Shown here in pieces: positions 27,593 through 37,978 of a stretch of 64,000 nucleotides of DNA; the first letter of the stretch is position 1; every line of letters begins with the position of its first letter. A program made the translations under genes and the position numbers. This stretch comes from Lactobacillus psittaci DSM 15354 (GTDB taxonomy: Bacteria; Bacillota; Bacilli; Lactobacillales; Lactobacillaceae). The DNA lies in the NCBI RefSeq assembly GCF_000425905.1, contig NZ_KE384474.1, positions 1,998 through 65,997 of the forward strand. Direction: 5' to 3'. Under the pieces are notes generated by a model. That model was given only the letters and a program-made list of their open reading frames with translations. It searched no databases and was not told the DNA's origin.

Positions 27593-28960
27593 ATGAAAAT
27601 GCAACTTGCGGAAATCGCTAAGGCGCTTAATACAACAATTGAAGGTCAAGATAATCCAGTCATTTGTTCTGTAACGTTTGACTCAAGAAAGATTGATGAA
27701 AATGCTTTATTTGTTCCTTTAAAAGGGGAACGTGATGGCCACGATTTTATTAATTCAGCAATTGAAAATGGGGCAGTTGCTGCTTTATGGGAAAAGGGTC
27801 ATGATAATAAGCCCGAAAACTTCCCTGTAGTTGAAGTCGAAGATACGCTTCTTGCAATGCAAGCGCTAGCTAAGTATTACCTTAATAAGGTAAATCCTAC
27901 TGTTGTTGGTATTACCGGTTCAAATGGTAAGACTACTACCAAGGATATGTGCGCTGCAGTTCTTGCCAAGCGTTTTAACGTGCATAAAACGCAAGCCAAT
28001 TTTAATAATGAAATTGGTGTTCCAATGACAATCTTAGAAATGAAGCCAACAACTGAAATTTTAGTGCTTGAAATGGGGATGGATCGTGCGGGCCAATTGC
28101 ACCATTTGAGTGAATTAGTTCGTCCAGATGTTTGTGTAATTACTATGATAGGTGAAGCACACATCGAATTCTTTGGCACTAGAGACAAAATTGCAGATGC
28201 CAAGATGGAAATTACTGATTTCTTAAAAGAAGATGGAGTCTTAATCTACAATGGCGATGAACCACTTCTAACTGAAAGAGCAGCTAAATTAGCTCAAAGT
28301 AAGACTACTTTCGGTTTTAAGAGTGATGATACTATTTATGCAACTGAATTTAGAAGTTATATGCACCATGCATCTTTTGTAACTAATTCTTCTGATCAAA
28401 AATTCTCAATCCCAATGATTGGTAAGCACAACGTTTCTAATGCATTAGCTGCCATTAGTGTGGGCCATCACTTTGGTGAAACTGATGATGAAATTGCTTC
28501 AAGTTTATCTGAATTTGTACCAACTGCTAATCGGATGCAATGGCGCAAAGGTGATGTTGGTGAAGATATTATGGATGATATCTATAACTCTAACCCAACC
28601 GCTGCTAAGGCTGTATTAACTAGTTTTGGTCAAGTTGAAGTTAAAGAAGGTGGCAGAAGAATTGCTGTTTTGGGTGATATGCTTGAATTAGGTGAAGCTA
28701 GCCCTAAACTTCATGCTTCTCTTGCTTCTAAGCTTGATCCATTAGTAATTAACGAAGTTTACTTATATGGACCTGAAATGAAGAACTTAAAAGAAGCAAT
28801 CCAGGATAAATACGACGCTAAGAATTTGCATTACTATGAACAAGATCAGATGCCAAGAATGATTTCTGATTTACTATCAGATATTCACGAAAATGACATT
28901 GTGATGCTTAAAGCTTCTCATGGAATGCATTTAGACAAAGTTTTAGACAGATTACTTTAG
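27593..28960 (+). CDS. murF: UDP-N-acetylmuramoyl-tripeptide--D-alanyl-D-alanine ligase
   Basis: This 455-residue Mur ligase adds D-Ala-D-Ala to the UDP-MurNAc-tripeptide in the cytosol, the last soluble step of the peptidoglycan precursor. The ATP loop ITGSNGKTTTKD (about residues 104-115), the central NNEIGVPMTIL and the C-terminal DIYNSNPTA and LGDMLELG motifs are diagnostic of MurF. The ribosome site before ATG 27593 is weak, but no better start is seen. The cshA gene follows after 9 bases, so the two are likely co-transcribed. Confidence 0.95.
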   Translation: MKMQLAEIAKALNTTIEGQDNPVICSVTFDSRKIDENALFVPLKGERDGHDFINSAIENGAVAALWEKGHDNKPENFPVVEVEDTLLAMQALAKYYLNKVNPTVVGITGSNGKTTTKDMCAAVLAKRFNVHKTQANFNNEIGVPMTILEMKPTTEILVLEMGMDRAGQLHHLSELVRPDVCVITMIGEAHIEFFGTRDKIADAKMEITDFLKEDGVLIYNGDEPLLTERAAKLAQSKTTFGFKSDDTIYATEFRSYMHHASFVTNSSDQKFSIPMIGKHNVSNALAAISVGHHFGETDDEIASSLSEFVPTANRMQWRKGDVGEDIMDDIYNSNPTAAKAVLTSFGQVEVKEGGRRIAVLGDMLELGEASPKLHASLASKLDPLVINEVYLYGPEMKNLKEAIQDKYDAKNLHYYEQDQMPRMISDLLSDIHENDIVMLKASHGMHLDKVLDRLL

Positions 28961-28969
28961 GAGAATTTC

Positions 28970-30433
28970 GTGAAGTTTACAGAATTAGGCTTAAATGATG
29001 CTTTATTAAAAGCAATTAAACGTAGTGGGTTTGAAGAGGCAACACCAATTCAGGAAAAGACTATTCCTTTAGCCCTTGCAGGTAAGGATGTCATCGGCCA
29101 AGCACAAACTGGGACTGGTAAAACAGCTGCCTTTGGTTTACCCATTTTACAGAAAATTGAAAAGGGTCATGACCATATTCAAGCTTTAGTAATTGAACCA
29201 ACTAGAGAATTAGCTATTCAAACCCAAGAAGAACTTTACCGCTTAGGTCGAGATGAGAGAGCGAGAGTTCAAGTGGTATATGGCGGGGCTGATATTGGCC
29301 GTCAAATTAAAGCTTTGAAGCAAACACCAGCAATTTTAGTGGGTACTCCAGGTCGAATTTTGGACCACTTAAAGCGTAAAACAGTAAAATTAGACCAAAT
29401 TAAGACAGTGGTTTTGGATGAAGCTGATGAAATGCTTGATATGGGCTTCATTAAGGATATTGAAAGTATCTTAACTTACGCTAAGAATCGTGAACATACC
29501 TTACTTTTTAGTGCAACAATGCCCAAGCCTATCTTAAGTATTGGGGAAAAATTTATGCATGATCCTGAAATCGTGCAAATTAAGTCTAAAGAATTAACTG
29601 CTGACTTAATTGACCAATACTTTGTTAGAGCAAAAGAATTTGAAAAATTCGATATTATGTGTCGTTTGATTGATGTTCAAGCACCAGATTTAGCAGTGGT
29701 CTTTGGTCGAACTAAGCGCAGAGTTGATGAGTTAACTCGTGGCTTGGTTGCACGTGGCTACAATGCTGCAGGTATTCATGGTGATTTATCACAAGCCAAG
29801 CGAATGAGCGTTTTACGCCGCTTTAAGGAAGGTAAACTTGATATTTTAGTCGCAACAGACGTTGCAGCTCGTGGACTTGATATCTCAGGGGTAACACACG
29901 TTTATAACTATGATATTCCACAAGATCCTGACTCATATGTTCATCGCATCGGTAGAACTGGTCGTGCGGGCAAGAATGGTATCTCAGTTACTTTCGTGAC
30001 GCCAAATGAAATTGGTTATATGAGAACCATTGAAAACTTAACCAAGAAAAAGATGTCACCACTTCGGCCACCAACAGATGACCAAGCTTTACAAGGACAA
30101 CTTGCAGCTGCTCATAAGCAAATTGAAGACTTAATGCGTGGTGATTTAACTAAGTACACTGAATCAGCAAGTGAACTTTTAGATAACTATTCAGCTGTTG
30201 ACTTAGTTGCGGCATTTTTGAAGAACCTTTCAAAAGATTCCGAAGAAATTAAAGTTAAGATTACCCCTGAAAAGCCATTACCATACAAGGGTAATAACCG
30301 CCGTCGTCATCACTCAAGTCGCAATTTTAAGCATGGAGATCGTAATGAACGTTATCGTCGTCGCGATAATTCTCGTCGTTCAGAACGACACCATGATTTC
30401 GTAATCAAGAAAAAGAAAAATCGTGATAAATAG
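28970..30433 (+). CDS. cshA: DEAD-box RNA helicase CshA
   Basis: This 487-residue helicase has the Q motif (FEEATPIQ), motif [22 protein letters not shown] and motif [14 protein letters not shown] basic Arg/His-rich tail should bind RNA. CshA unwinds RNA in ribosome assembly and mRNA decay, especially in the cold. The start is GTG with GGAG 6-7 nt upstream. It lies 9 bases behind murF and ends at a strong terminator. Confidence 0.92.
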   Translation: MKFTELGLNDALLKAIKRSGFEEATPIQEKTIPLALAGKDVIGQAQTGTGKTAAFGLPILQKIEKGHDHIQALVIEPTRELAIQTQEELYRLGRDERARVQVVYGGADIGRQIKALKQTPAILVGTPGRILDHLKRKTVKLDQIKTVVLDEADEMLDMGFIKDIESILTYAKNREHTLLFSATMPKPILSIGEKFMHDPEIVQIKSKELTADLIDQYFVRAKEFEKFDIMCRLIDVQAPDLAVVFGRTKRRVDELTRGLVARGYNAAGIHGDLSQAKRMSVLRRFKEGKLDILVATDVAARGLDISGVTHVYNYDIPQDPDSYVHRIGRTGRAGKNGISVTFVTPNEIGYMRTIENLTKKKMSPLRPPTDDQALQGQLAAAHKQIEDLMRGDLTKYTESASELLDNYSAVDLVAAFLKNLSKDSEEIKVKITPEKPLPYKGNNRRRHHSSRNFKHGDRNERYRRRDNSRRSERHHDFVIKKKKNRDK

Positions 30434-30435
30434 TT

Positions 30436-30474
30436 AAAAAACTGACTTTGATACTGCATCAAGGTCAGTTTTTT
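30436..30474 (+). terminator. Terminator of the murF-cshA operon
   Basis: A long stem, AAAAAACTGAC-TTTGAT with ATCAAGGTCAGTTTTTT, encloses a 5-nt loop. A TATAAT box for acpS follows at once (30476-30481). Confidence 0.88.
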
Positions 30475-30502
30475 GTATAATAGTAACAAAGAAGGTGGCA
30501 AA

Positions 30503-30880
30503 ATGCTTCGAGGAATTGGGACTGATATTACCCACTTAAGTCGATTTACCAAAATGACAAATCAAGTCTCATTTGCAAAAAAAGTTTTGACAAAAAAAGA
30601 ATTTGATATCTATCAAAAACTTTCTGGAAGAAGACAAGTAGAATTTTTAGCTGGCCGCTTTTCAGTTAAGGAGTCTTTTGCCAAAGCTTGGGGTACGGGC
30701 TTAGGCAAAGTTAAATTTCAAGATGTTGAAACCTTACCTGCAGCAAATGGCAGGCCCATAACTACAAGCACTTTGTATCATGGTAAAATTTTAGTAAGTA
30801 TAAGTCATGATTTAGATACTTGTGTCACCTTTGTAGTATTGGAGGATTTTGATGGTACCAGCAATTCATCGGCCCGCTGA
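30503..30880 (+). CDS. acpS: Holo-[acyl-carrier-protein] synthase
   Basis: This 125-residue enzyme moves the phosphopantetheine arm of CoA onto acyl carrier protein. The magnesium-binding motifs [10 protein letters not shown] (Asp near residue 7) and [15 protein letters not shown] are intact. ATG 30503 is chosen behind AAGAAGGTGG; the longer frame start at 30473 overlaps the -10 box. It overlaps alr by 29 bases, the usual acpS-alr pair of Bacilli. Confidence 0.93.
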   Translation: MLRGIGTDITHLSRFTKMTNQVSFAKKVLTKKEFDIYQKLSGRRQVEFLAGRFSVKESFAKAWGTGLGKVKFQDVETLPAANGRPITTSTLYHGKILVSISHDLDTCVTFVVLEDFDGTSNSSAR

Positions 30881-31979
30881 AGTGAAGGTTAATTTGCGAG
30901 CAATCAAAGATAATTTAAAAGCTGAATTAGCACATTTAAAACCAGGTCAAAAGTTATTTGCAGTTGTAAAGGCTAATGCTTATGGTCATGGAGCAGTTAA
31001 AGTGGCAAAGCTAGCTGCAAGATCTGGGGCAAGTGGCTTTTGTGTTGCAACACTTGATGAAGCAATTGAGTTACGTGATGCCAGTATTGTTGAACCAATC
31101 TTGGTATTAGGAATTACCCCAGCCAATGAAGCTCCACTTGCAGCCGCTCACAACATTTCTTTAGCTGCGCCTAGCCTTGAGTGGCTTGAATCTGCCCAAA
31201 AAGCCTTAGCGAATAAAAATCAAGTATTGAAGATTCATTTAGCAATTGACTCTGGAATGGGAAGAATCGGTTTTAGTGAAGATCATGAATTCATTGTTGC
31301 TAATAAGTTATTAAAAGATAACCCTAATTTCTTCGTTGAAGGGATGTTTGCACACTTTGCTAGTGCAGACAGTAGCGATGAAAGTTACTTTAACTACCAA
31401 GTGAAGCGATTCAATCACTTGAAAGAACTACTAACAGTTAAGCCTAAGTGGATTCACATTGCTAATACTGCTGCTAGTATCTTTGATAAGGATATTAAGT
31501 CAGATATAGTTCGCTTCGGGATTGGCTTATATGGTTTAAATCCTTCATCTAACCCAGATTCAGCAGATTTAGCTAGTCATATTGAACTAAAGCCAGCTTT
31601 AAGTGTAGAAAGTGAATTATCTTTTGTTAAGCAAATTCATGCAGGTTATGGTGTAGGATATGGTTCAGAATTTGTTGCTGATGGGGACCAATGGATTGGA
31701 ACTGTTCCAGTAGGTTATGCTGATGGGATTATTCGTGCTTTATCAGGCTTTAAAGTTAAAGTTGGATCAGACTTTTGTCCGATTGTTGGGCGCATTTGTA
31801 TGGACCAATTTATGGTGCTTTTGCCAGAGAAAAAGCCAGTTGGTACTAAAGTAGTTATTTATTCTGATCAAGAAGCAGATCCTAACTTTATTAAAAGGGC
31901 AGCTGATTATACTAACACGATTCACTATGAATTAGCTTGTCTTTTAAGTGATCGTTTGCCTAGAACTTATCATGAATAA
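30852..31979 (+). CDS. alr: Alanine racemase
   Basis: This 375-residue PLP enzyme turns L-Ala into D-Ala for peptidoglycan and teichoic acids. Lys40 in [10 protein letters not shown] binds PLP, and the catalytic Tyr lies in [13 protein letters not shown] 30852 is chosen behind GGAGG with a 6-nt spacing, so the gene overlaps acpS by 29 bases. A strong bidirectional terminator follows. Confidence 0.95.
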   Translation: MVPAIHRPAEVKVNLRAIKDNLKAELAHLKPGQKLFAVVKANAYGHGAVKVAKLAARSGASGFCVATLDEAIELRDASIVEPILVLGITPANEAPLAAAHNISLAAPSLEWLESAQKALANKNQVLKIHLAIDSGMGRIGFSEDHEFIVANKLLKDNPNFFVEGMFAHFASADSSDESYFNYQVKRFNHLKELLTVKPKWIHIANTAASIFDKDIKSDIVRFGIGLYGLNPSSNPDSADLASHIELKPALSVESELSFVKQIHAGYGVGYGSEFVADGDQWIGTVPVGYADGIIRALSGFKVKVGSDFCPIVGRICMDQFMVLLPEKKPVGTKVVIYSDQEADPNFIKRAADYTNTIHYELACLLSDRLPRTYHE

Positions 31980-31998
31980 ACAAAAATTTTTATGTAGT

Positions 31999-32034
31999 AA
32001 AAAGGCCACCTAATTATTGATTAGGTGGTCTTTT
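31999..32034. terminator. Bidirectional terminator between alr and the CBS gene
   Basis: AAAAGGCCACCTAA/TTAGGTGGTCTTTT with a 7-nt loop has A-runs and T-runs on both sides. Confidence 0.88.
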
Positions 32035-32048
32035 AGTTAATATAAATC

Positions 32049-32735
32049 TTAGAAGTTGAATTGATCTGGATCTTCGTCTTTTCTAATAGTAGTTCCAGTC
32101 TTAAGATCTTCAATTTCAGCTACTACAAAGCCTTTACGTTCAAGCTTGTTAACAATAGCCTTTAAAGTGTCTTCGCTAACACCATTTGGTAAAGTGAATA
32201 AAGTCCGGCGAACATAGTCGGCAGTCCCTAGATTACCATCAAGTGTCAAAACTGAAGACAAGTTAGTGTATTTAGAAATAATCTTGGTCATCTTGATTAA
32301 GTTGCCGCGATCATTATCAGATAAAACAGTTAAGACATAGGAACTAGAATCTAAGTTCCATGCGTCACTTAACATTGAAAGCAAACGGTTGTGAGTCAAA
32401 ATACCATAGAATTTGTTATCTTCATCTAAAACAGTGATGTAAGGTAAGTCTTTAATAGTAAAGAAGACTTTGAAAAATGGTGAATCAACCTTAATAGTTT
32501 TAGTTGCATTCTTAAGTAAGTGAGTAACTGGTAAAGACATATCGCCACCTTGTGACTTGTGACGGTAAATGTGCATCTTGTAGATATTACCTCTAAAAAT
32601 GGTACCGCTGTCATCTAAGATTGGAACACACCGGTAACCAGAATCTTCAAGAACTTTAAGTGCTTCTTCTAAAGTAGCCTTTTCATTGACTGTAGTTAGG
32701 TAATCTTTTTTGTAAACTAAAGACTTAATCAGCAT
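32049..32735 (-). CDS. CBS-domain protein, candidate cyclic-di-AMP sensor
   Basis: This 228-residue protein has two CBS motifs in the N-terminal 135 residues (TVNEKATLEEALKVL...YRCVPILD and ITVLDEDNKFYGILTHNRLL). A C-terminal domain of about 85 residues is ACT-like (YVLTVLSDNDRGNLIKMTKIIS). This architecture matches small Firmicute CBS proteins such as CbpA that bind cyclic-di-AMP; the ligand here is an inference. Transcribed alone, with TATAAT on the minus strand near 32770 and GAGG before the start. Confidence 0.78.
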   Translation of the reverse strand: MLIKSLVYKKDYLTTVNEKATLEEALKVLEDSGYRCVPILDDSGTIFRGNIYKMHIYRHKSQGGDMSLPVTHLLKNATKTIKVDSPFFKVFFTIKDLPYITVLDEDNKFYGILTHNRLLSMLSDAWNLDSSSYVLTVLSDNDRGNLIKMTKIISKYTNLSSVLTLDGNLGTADYVRRTLFTLPNGVSEDTLKAIVNKLERKGFVVAEIEDLKTGTTIRKDEDPDQFNF

Positions 32736-32904
32736 GAGGTTTCCTCCATAGTAAATATTTTAAGATAATTATATCACAACCAAATTAATTAAATAAAAAT
32801 TAAAGCTTGAGATTTGCTTAAATTCTTAAATAAGCTTCCCTTTAGAAAAGCCAGCTGCTTTGTGCTAGAATAGTAAAGACAAAATTTAGAAAGTTAGGTT
32901 AATT

Positions 32905-33462
32905 ATGAAATTAATTGCTGGATTAGGTAATCCTGGTAAAAAATACGATCGAACTAAGCACAATACTGGTTTTATGTGCTTAGATCAATTTATTAAAAAT
33001 AATTCTTATAGCTTGAATCAAAATAAGTTTGAAGGGCTCTTTACTAAAGAAAAGATTGCTGGTGAAGATGTAATTTTGCTTGAACCTCAGACATATATGA
33101 ATGAATCAGGACGCTCAATTGCACAAGTAGCTAACTTTTTCAAAATTGATCCAAGTGATATTTTAATTATTCAAGATGATATGGATATGCCAATTGGCAA
33201 GATTAGAATTCGTGCTAATGGTAAAAGTGGCGGCCATAACGGAATTAAATCAATTATCCGTGATTTGGGGACAGAAAAGTTTAACCGCCTAAAAATTGGT
33301 ATTCGTCATCCTGAGAATACGACTGTCGTTTCATGGGTTTTAACACCATTTAATGCCGAACAACAAAAATTAATGGATACAGCCTTTACTACTAGTGAAG
33401 ACATTATTGCTGATTTCATTAGTGGCAAAGATGCAGGTTATTTGATGAATAAGTATAACTAA
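32905..33462 (+). CDS. pth: Peptidyl-tRNA hydrolase
   Basis: This 185-residue enzyme frees tRNA from stalled peptidyl-tRNA. The N-terminal GLGNPG, the catalytic His19 in KHNTGF, NESG and the QDDMDMPIGK segment with the conserved Asp are present. A promoter-like TTAGAA-18-TAGAAT lies upstream. It abuts mfd with no spacing (stop codon, then ATG), the start of a long core operon. Confidence 0.95.
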   Translation: MKLIAGLGNPGKKYDRTKHNTGFMCLDQFIKNNSYSLNQNKFEGLFTKEKIAGEDVILLEPQTYMNESGRSIAQVANFFKIDPSDILIIQDDMDMPIGKIRIRANGKSGGHNGIKSIIRDLGTEKFNRLKIGIRHPENTTVVSWVLTPFNAEQQKLMDTAFTTSEDIIADFISGKDAGYLMNKYN

Positions 33463-36400
33463 ATGAATCTAAATGAAATTATCGCCCAAGATCAAGAATT
33501 GGGCGCTTTTTTAGTCAAAACAAATAAAGTTGAGAAATCATTATTAACAGGAATTAGTGAAAGTAGCTTACCGCTTTTAGTAAATCAACTAGTTAATCAA
33601 GACAAGTCTTTAATTTTAGTCCTTGAAAATGAAAATAAGGCTGAACAAGTCTTAGATAACTTGAGTGGGATTTTGGACGAAGAGCAGGTAGCTTATTTTC
33701 CAGTTGATCCAACACTTGCTACGCAAAAGGCAACAGCTTCACCTGATGAATTAAGTCAGCGCATTAAGGCTTTGACTTTTTTGGCGTCTGGGAAAAGTGG
33801 AATTGTTATTACTTGTTTGCAGGGCTTGCAGTATGAATTAGCGCCTAAAGAGCAGTATTGTCAAACAAGTTTAAGCTTTACTAACGGTGAAGAAGTCGAA
33901 TTTGAAAAATTAGCTACAACTTTATTTAATTTGGGCTACCGCAAGGAAGCACAGGTTGCTCGACCAGGAGAATTCTCACAAAGGGGGGATATTTTAGATA
34001 TCTATCCTTTAGATTTTGAAAATCCAGTTCGAATAGAATTCTTTGGCGATGAAGTTGATACTGTCAAAAATTTTGATGTCAATACTCAGCGAAGCTTAAC
34101 TGATTTAACAACAGTTGATATTGCCCCGGCTAGTGACCGGATTTTTACTAGTAGTGACTTAAAACGAGCTTATAATCAGCTCAAAGATGCTGGAGTAGAT
34201 GAAAGTGAATTAGGTGATCTAGCTAAGGGGATTTTACCAGATAATTATAGCTTTTTAGTTGATTTCTTATTACAAAAAAAAGTTAGTCTTTTGTCTTATC
34301 TTGCTGATGATGGCTTAGTGATGTTTTATGACTGGCCGGTAATTAAAAAGCAGGGCAAAATGATTGATGATCAAAATGCGGACTTTTTAGCCGAAGAAGT
34401 TGCCAATCATCAACTAATTGCCGGTCAAAAGTTGCGACTAGACCTCAAGCAAGTCTTAAAAGATCAACATTCACGCTTATATCTTTCGCTTTTTCAAAAA
34501 GGAATGGGTAACTTACGCCTGGATCAATTACTTAATTGGACTAATCGAGTCCCTGAGCAGTTCTTTAGTCAAATGCCAATGATTAAAACCGAGCTAAATA
34601 AGTATCAAAAGCAAGGCTTAACTGTAATCTTGCAAGCTGATAATTTGCAAAGAGCCAAGCAAATGCAGTCAAATCTAGCTGATTTTGATTTGGATTTTCC
34701 ACAAGTAAAACCTGATAATTTAAAAGTAGGTCAAACTCAAATTATTGTTGGGCAATTTAACCAAGGTTTTTATTTACCTAGTGTTAATTTGATGTATTTG
34801 ACGGAACGGGAATTATTTAATCAAACTGTTCATAAAAAACGAAAAATTTTAAATTTAGAAAACGCCCAGCGCTTGCGCAACTATAATGATCTTAAACCTG
34901 GTGACTATGTTGTCCATATTAATCATGGGATTGGACGCTTTGAAGGCATCCAAACCTTAGAAGTCGATGGGCAAAAACGAGATTATATTACAATTACTTA
35001 TCAGCATCATGATCAATTATTTGTACCAGCAGATCAGTTATCGCAGGTTCAAAAATATGTTGCATCAGAAGGTAAAAGACCACATATTAATAAGTTAGGT
35101 GGTAGTCAATGGGCAAAGACTAAGCGTTCAGTCCAAAGTAAAGTCGAAGATATTGCTGATGATTTGATTAAATTATATGCTGCTCGTGAAAGTGAAAAGG
35201 GTTTTGCCTTTTCTAAAGACAATGACTTGCAAAGAGAGTTTGAGGCTGCATTTCCATATGTACCAACACCTGATCAAGAACGCTCGAGTGAAGAAATCAA
35301 GCGTGATATGGAAAAGCCACGAGCAATGGATCGATTGTTAGTTGGGGATGTTGGCTTTGGTAAGACTGAAGTTGCGATTAGAGCAGCCTTTAAGGCGATT
35401 CAGGATGGGAAACAAGTAGCCTTTTTAGTTCCAACTACCATTTTGGCTCAGCAACACTTTGATAATATTAGCGAGCGTTTTAAGGACTTCCCAGTTAATG
35501 TTGCATTACTGTCACGTTTTCAAACAAATAAAGAAAGTAAAGAAATCTGCGAGCAGCTCGAGGAAGGTAAAATTGATTTAGTTGTTGGTACGCATCGGTT
35601 ATTAAGTAAAGATGTCGTTTTTAAGGACTTGGGCTTGTTAATTATCGATGAGGAACAGCGGTTTGGCGTTAAGCATAAAGAACGACTCAAGGAATTAAAG
35701 AATAATGTTGACGTTTTAACCCTAACCGCAACGCCAATTCCGCGGACATTGCATATGTCGATGGTGGGCGTGCGTGATTTATCAGTCATGGAAACACCAC
35801 CAGTTAACCGGTATCCTGTTCAAACTTATGTGACTGAACAAGTTCCAAGTGTTGTTCGACAAGCTTGTTTACGTGAAATGGAACGAGATGGCCAAATATT
35901 TTATTTACACAACCGAATTGACGATATTGATGATAAGGTGATGGAACTTGAGCAGTTGCTTCCAGAAGCTAAGATTGAGGCAATTCACGGCCGAATGACA
36001 GAAAATCAAATGTCAGATATTCTTTATCGCTTTTTAAATAAAGAATTTGATATTTTGGTAACAACGACCATCATTGAAACTGGCATTGATATGCCAAATG
36101 TTAATACCTTAATCATTGAAAATGCAGACCACTATGGTTTAAGTCAGCTTTACCAGCTGCGTGGCCGAATTGGCCGGAGTGCCAGATTAGCGTATGCTTA
36201 CTTCTTATATGCCCCTAATAAGGTTTTGACCGAAGTTGGGGAAAAGCGCCTAGAAGCTATTCGTGACTTCACTGAATTAGGTAGTGGCTTTAAGATTGCA
36301 ATGCGAGATCTCTCAATTCGTGGAGCTGGAAATATGCTAGGCAAAGAGCAGCATGGCTTTATTGATAGTGTTGGTTATGACCTCTACGCTCAGATGCTAG

Positions 36401-36909
36401 ATGATGCAATTAAAGCTCGCAAAGGTAAAAAAGCTAAACCTAAGAGTAATAGCGAAATTGAGTTAGGCCTTGAAGCTTATATTCCTGATGAGTACATTAG
36501 TGACCAAGAGCAAAAGATTGAATTTTATAAAAAAATCAAGCAAGTTGCTAGTGATGAACAAATTCAAGCAATTGAAGATGAATTGCTTGATCGTTTTGGT
36601 GATTATCCTAAAGCTGTTGAAACTTTGCTCGATTTAGCAAAATTAAAATTAGTAGCAGATTGTGCTGGTATTGATAAAATTATTAAGACTAAGCAAATTA
36701 TAAAAATTGAATTTAATTCAGCTGCAAGTTCCCATCTAAAAGGTCCTAACGTCTTTAAGGCATTAGAACACGTGTCATTACGTGCGAAAGTGGCAGAAGC
36801 ATTTGGCCACTTGGTTGTAAGTTTGGACGCTAGTCAGGTTAACTTGCGGATTTTATTCAAGGAATTAACTACCTTTGTCGATGCAGCAGGTGAGTTAATA
36901 GAGCATTAG
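33463..36909 (+). CDS. mfd: Transcription-repair coupling factor
   Basis: This 1,148-residue motor removes RNA polymerase stalled at DNA lesions and recruits UvrA. Domain order is intact: UvrB-like N-terminal part, RNA-polymerase-interacting domain (about 480-560, GDYVVHINHGIGRFEG), RecG-like helicase with Walker A GDVGFGKTEVA and DEEQ, helicase C with GRIGRS, and the C-terminal D7 domain. ATG follows the pth stop directly; translation is probably coupled. Confidence 0.96.
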   Translation: MNLNEIIAQDQELGAFLVKTNKVEKSLLTGISESSLPLLVNQLVNQDKSLILVLENENKAEQVLDNLSGILDEEQVAYFPVDPTLATQKATASPDELSQRIKALTFLASGKSGIVITCLQGLQYELAPKEQYCQTSLSFTNGEEVEFEKLATTLFNLGYRKEAQVARPGEFSQRGDILDIYPLDFENPVRIEFFGDEVDTVKNFDVNTQRSLTDLTTVDIAPASDRIFTSSDLKRAYNQLKDAGVDESELGDLAKGILPDNYSFLVDFLLQKKVSLLSYLADDGLVMFYDWPVIKKQGKMIDDQNADFLAEEVANHQLIAGQKLRLDLKQVLKDQHSRLYLSLFQKGMGNLRLDQLLNWTNRVPEQFFSQMPMIKTELNKYQKQGLTVILQADNLQRAKQMQSNLADFDLDFPQVKPDNLKVGQTQIIVGQFNQGFYLPSVNLMYLTERELFNQTVHKKRKILNLENAQRLRNYNDLKPGDYVVHINHGIGRFEGIQTLEVDGQKRDYITITYQHHDQLFVPADQLSQVQKYVASEGKRPHINKLGGSQWAKTKRSVQSKVEDIADDLIKLYAARESEKGFAFSKDNDLQREFEAAFPYVPTPDQERSSEEIKRDMEKPRAMDRLLVGDVGFGKTEVAIRAAFKAIQDGKQVAFLVPTTILAQQHFDNISERFKDFPVNVALLSRFQTNKESKEICEQLEEGKIDLVVGTHRLLSKDVVFKDLGLLIIDEEQRFGVKHKERLKELKNNVDVLTLTATPIPRTLHMSMVGVRDLSVMETPPVNRYPVQTYVTEQVPSVVRQACLREMERDGQIFYLHNRIDDIDDKVMELEQLLPEAKIEAIHGRMTENQMSDILYRFLNKEFDILVTTTIIETGIDMPNVNTLIIENADHYGLSQLYQLRGRIGRSARLAYAYFLYAPNKVLTEVGEKRLEAIRDFTELGSGFKIAMRDLSIRGAGNMLGKEQHGFIDSVGYDLYAQMLDDAIKARKGKKAKPKSNSEIELGLEAYIPDEYISDQEQKIEFYKKIKQVASDEQIQAIEDELLDRFGDYPKAVETLLDLAKLKLVADCAGIDKIIKTKQIIKIEFNSAASSHLKGPNVFKALEHVSLRAKVAEAFGHLVVSLDASQVNLRILFKELTTFVDAAGELIEH

Positions 36910-36922
36910 AAAGGAAAAGAAG

Positions 36923-37165
36923 ATGAGATTAGATAAATTTTTAAAAGTATCACGTTTAGTAAAGCGGAGAACTGTCGCTAAAGAAATGGCTGACCAAGGT
37001 CGAATCGAAGTTAATGGTCGTGTAGTCAAATCTAGTTATGATGTTAAGCTAGATGACATTATCGTAGTCGGTTATGGTACCAGACAAATTAAAGCTAAAG
37101 TCTTAAATATCAGAGAAACTACTAAGAAAAATGAAGCGAGTGAATTATACGAGTTAATTGATTAA
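36923..37165 (+). CDS. rqcP: S4-domain RNA-binding protein RqcP (YabO-like)
   Basis: This 80-residue protein is a single S4 domain (MRLDKFLKVSRLVKRRTVAKE...GRIEVNGRVVK). In Firmicutes the mfd-linked S4 protein is RqcP, which acts with RqcH in ribosome-associated quality control to move peptidyl-tRNA during poly-Ala tailing. AAAGGAAAAG precedes the ATG. Confidence 0.9.
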   Translation: MRLDKFLKVSRLVKRRTVAKEMADQGRIEVNGRVVKSSYDVKLDDIIVVGYGTRQIKAKVLNIRETTKKNEASELYELID

Positions 37166-37232
37166 TGACTTTTAGTCTTGAAGTTGCTATACTTAGCTTA
37201 GATTTATTAGTTTAATTAAGGAGGGATGCAAG

Positions 37233-37607
37233 ATGCAGAATCGACCACATTTATATAATTCAATGAGTCGTCAAGAACAGCTACTTAAGGCTAAGCGCAT
37301 TCGAAATCGTTATATTAAAGAAGTTCATCGGGTGCGACGTAATCGCTATTTAGCTCTGTTTCTTTTAATTGTAGTTATATTTGGAGTTCAGCTTGCAATT
37401 AATCTGTCAACTACTCATCGAATTAAGGGTCAAATTGTAGCAACTAAGGCAGCCCTCGTGAAACAAAAGAAAGTTAACAAGAAATTGACTAATCAGCGAG
37501 ATAATTTAAAAGATCCTGATTATGTTGCTAAGTTAATTCGTTATCGCTTCTATTATTCAAAGAAGGGCGAAGAAATTTATAACGTTCCGGAGAATTCAAA
37601 GAATTAA
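37233..37607 (+). CDS. divIC: Septum formation initiator DivIC
   Basis: This 124-residue bitopic protein has a basic N-terminus, one membrane helix (about residues 44-63) and a short coiled coil. The conserved end PDYVAKLIRYRFYYSKKGEEIY is typical of DivIC/FtsB. It joins FtsL and DivIB at the septum. AGGAGGG precedes the start. It overlaps the next gene by one base (TAATGA). Confidence 0.93.
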   Translation: MQNRPHLYNSMSRQEQLLKAKRIRNRYIKEVHRVRRNRYLALFLLIVVIFGVQLAINLSTTHRIKGQIVATKAALVKQKKVNKKLTNQRDNLKDPDYVAKLIRYRFYYSKKGEEIYNVPENSKN

Positions 37608-37954
37608 TGAAATATCAACTAGGACAAAGAGTTACTGGTAAGATTAATAATATTGTGGATTATGGTCTCTTTGTGAGTTTAAATGGTGTTTCTGGGCTTG
37701 TACATGAAAGTGATTTTGGTGCAAACTGGGAGCGAGAAAAAGGCCATTTTCAAATTGGACAAGAAGTTCGGGTAGTTATTACTAAGCTTGAAAAGCATAA
37801 AGTAGCTTTATCACTTAAGCGAGTCAACGATAGCGACTTGGTAGATCCAACTAACCAGTTTAGTGACTTGGCAGCTAGTGATTTTGAAACTACCCTGGCC
37901 AATTTAGTTGAACAAAGCCAGTCAGAGATTAAAAAGCTAAAAGATGACCTTTAG
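37607..37954 (+). CDS. S1-domain RNA-binding protein (YabR-like)
   Basis: This 115-residue protein has one N-terminal S1 domain (GQRVTGKINNIVDYGLFVSL...LVHESDFG) and a variable acidic tail. Its place between divIC and tilS matches yabR of Bacillus. It should bind RNA or ribosomes; the exact role is unclear. Confidence 0.88.
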   Translation: MKYQLGQRVTGKINNIVDYGLFVSLNGVSGLVHESDFGANWEREKGHFQIGQEVRVVITKLEKHKVALSLKRVNDSDLVDPTNQFSDLAASDFETTLANLVEQSQSEIKKLKDDL

Positions 37955-37978
37955 GTCGTCTTTTTTTGAAGAAAGATT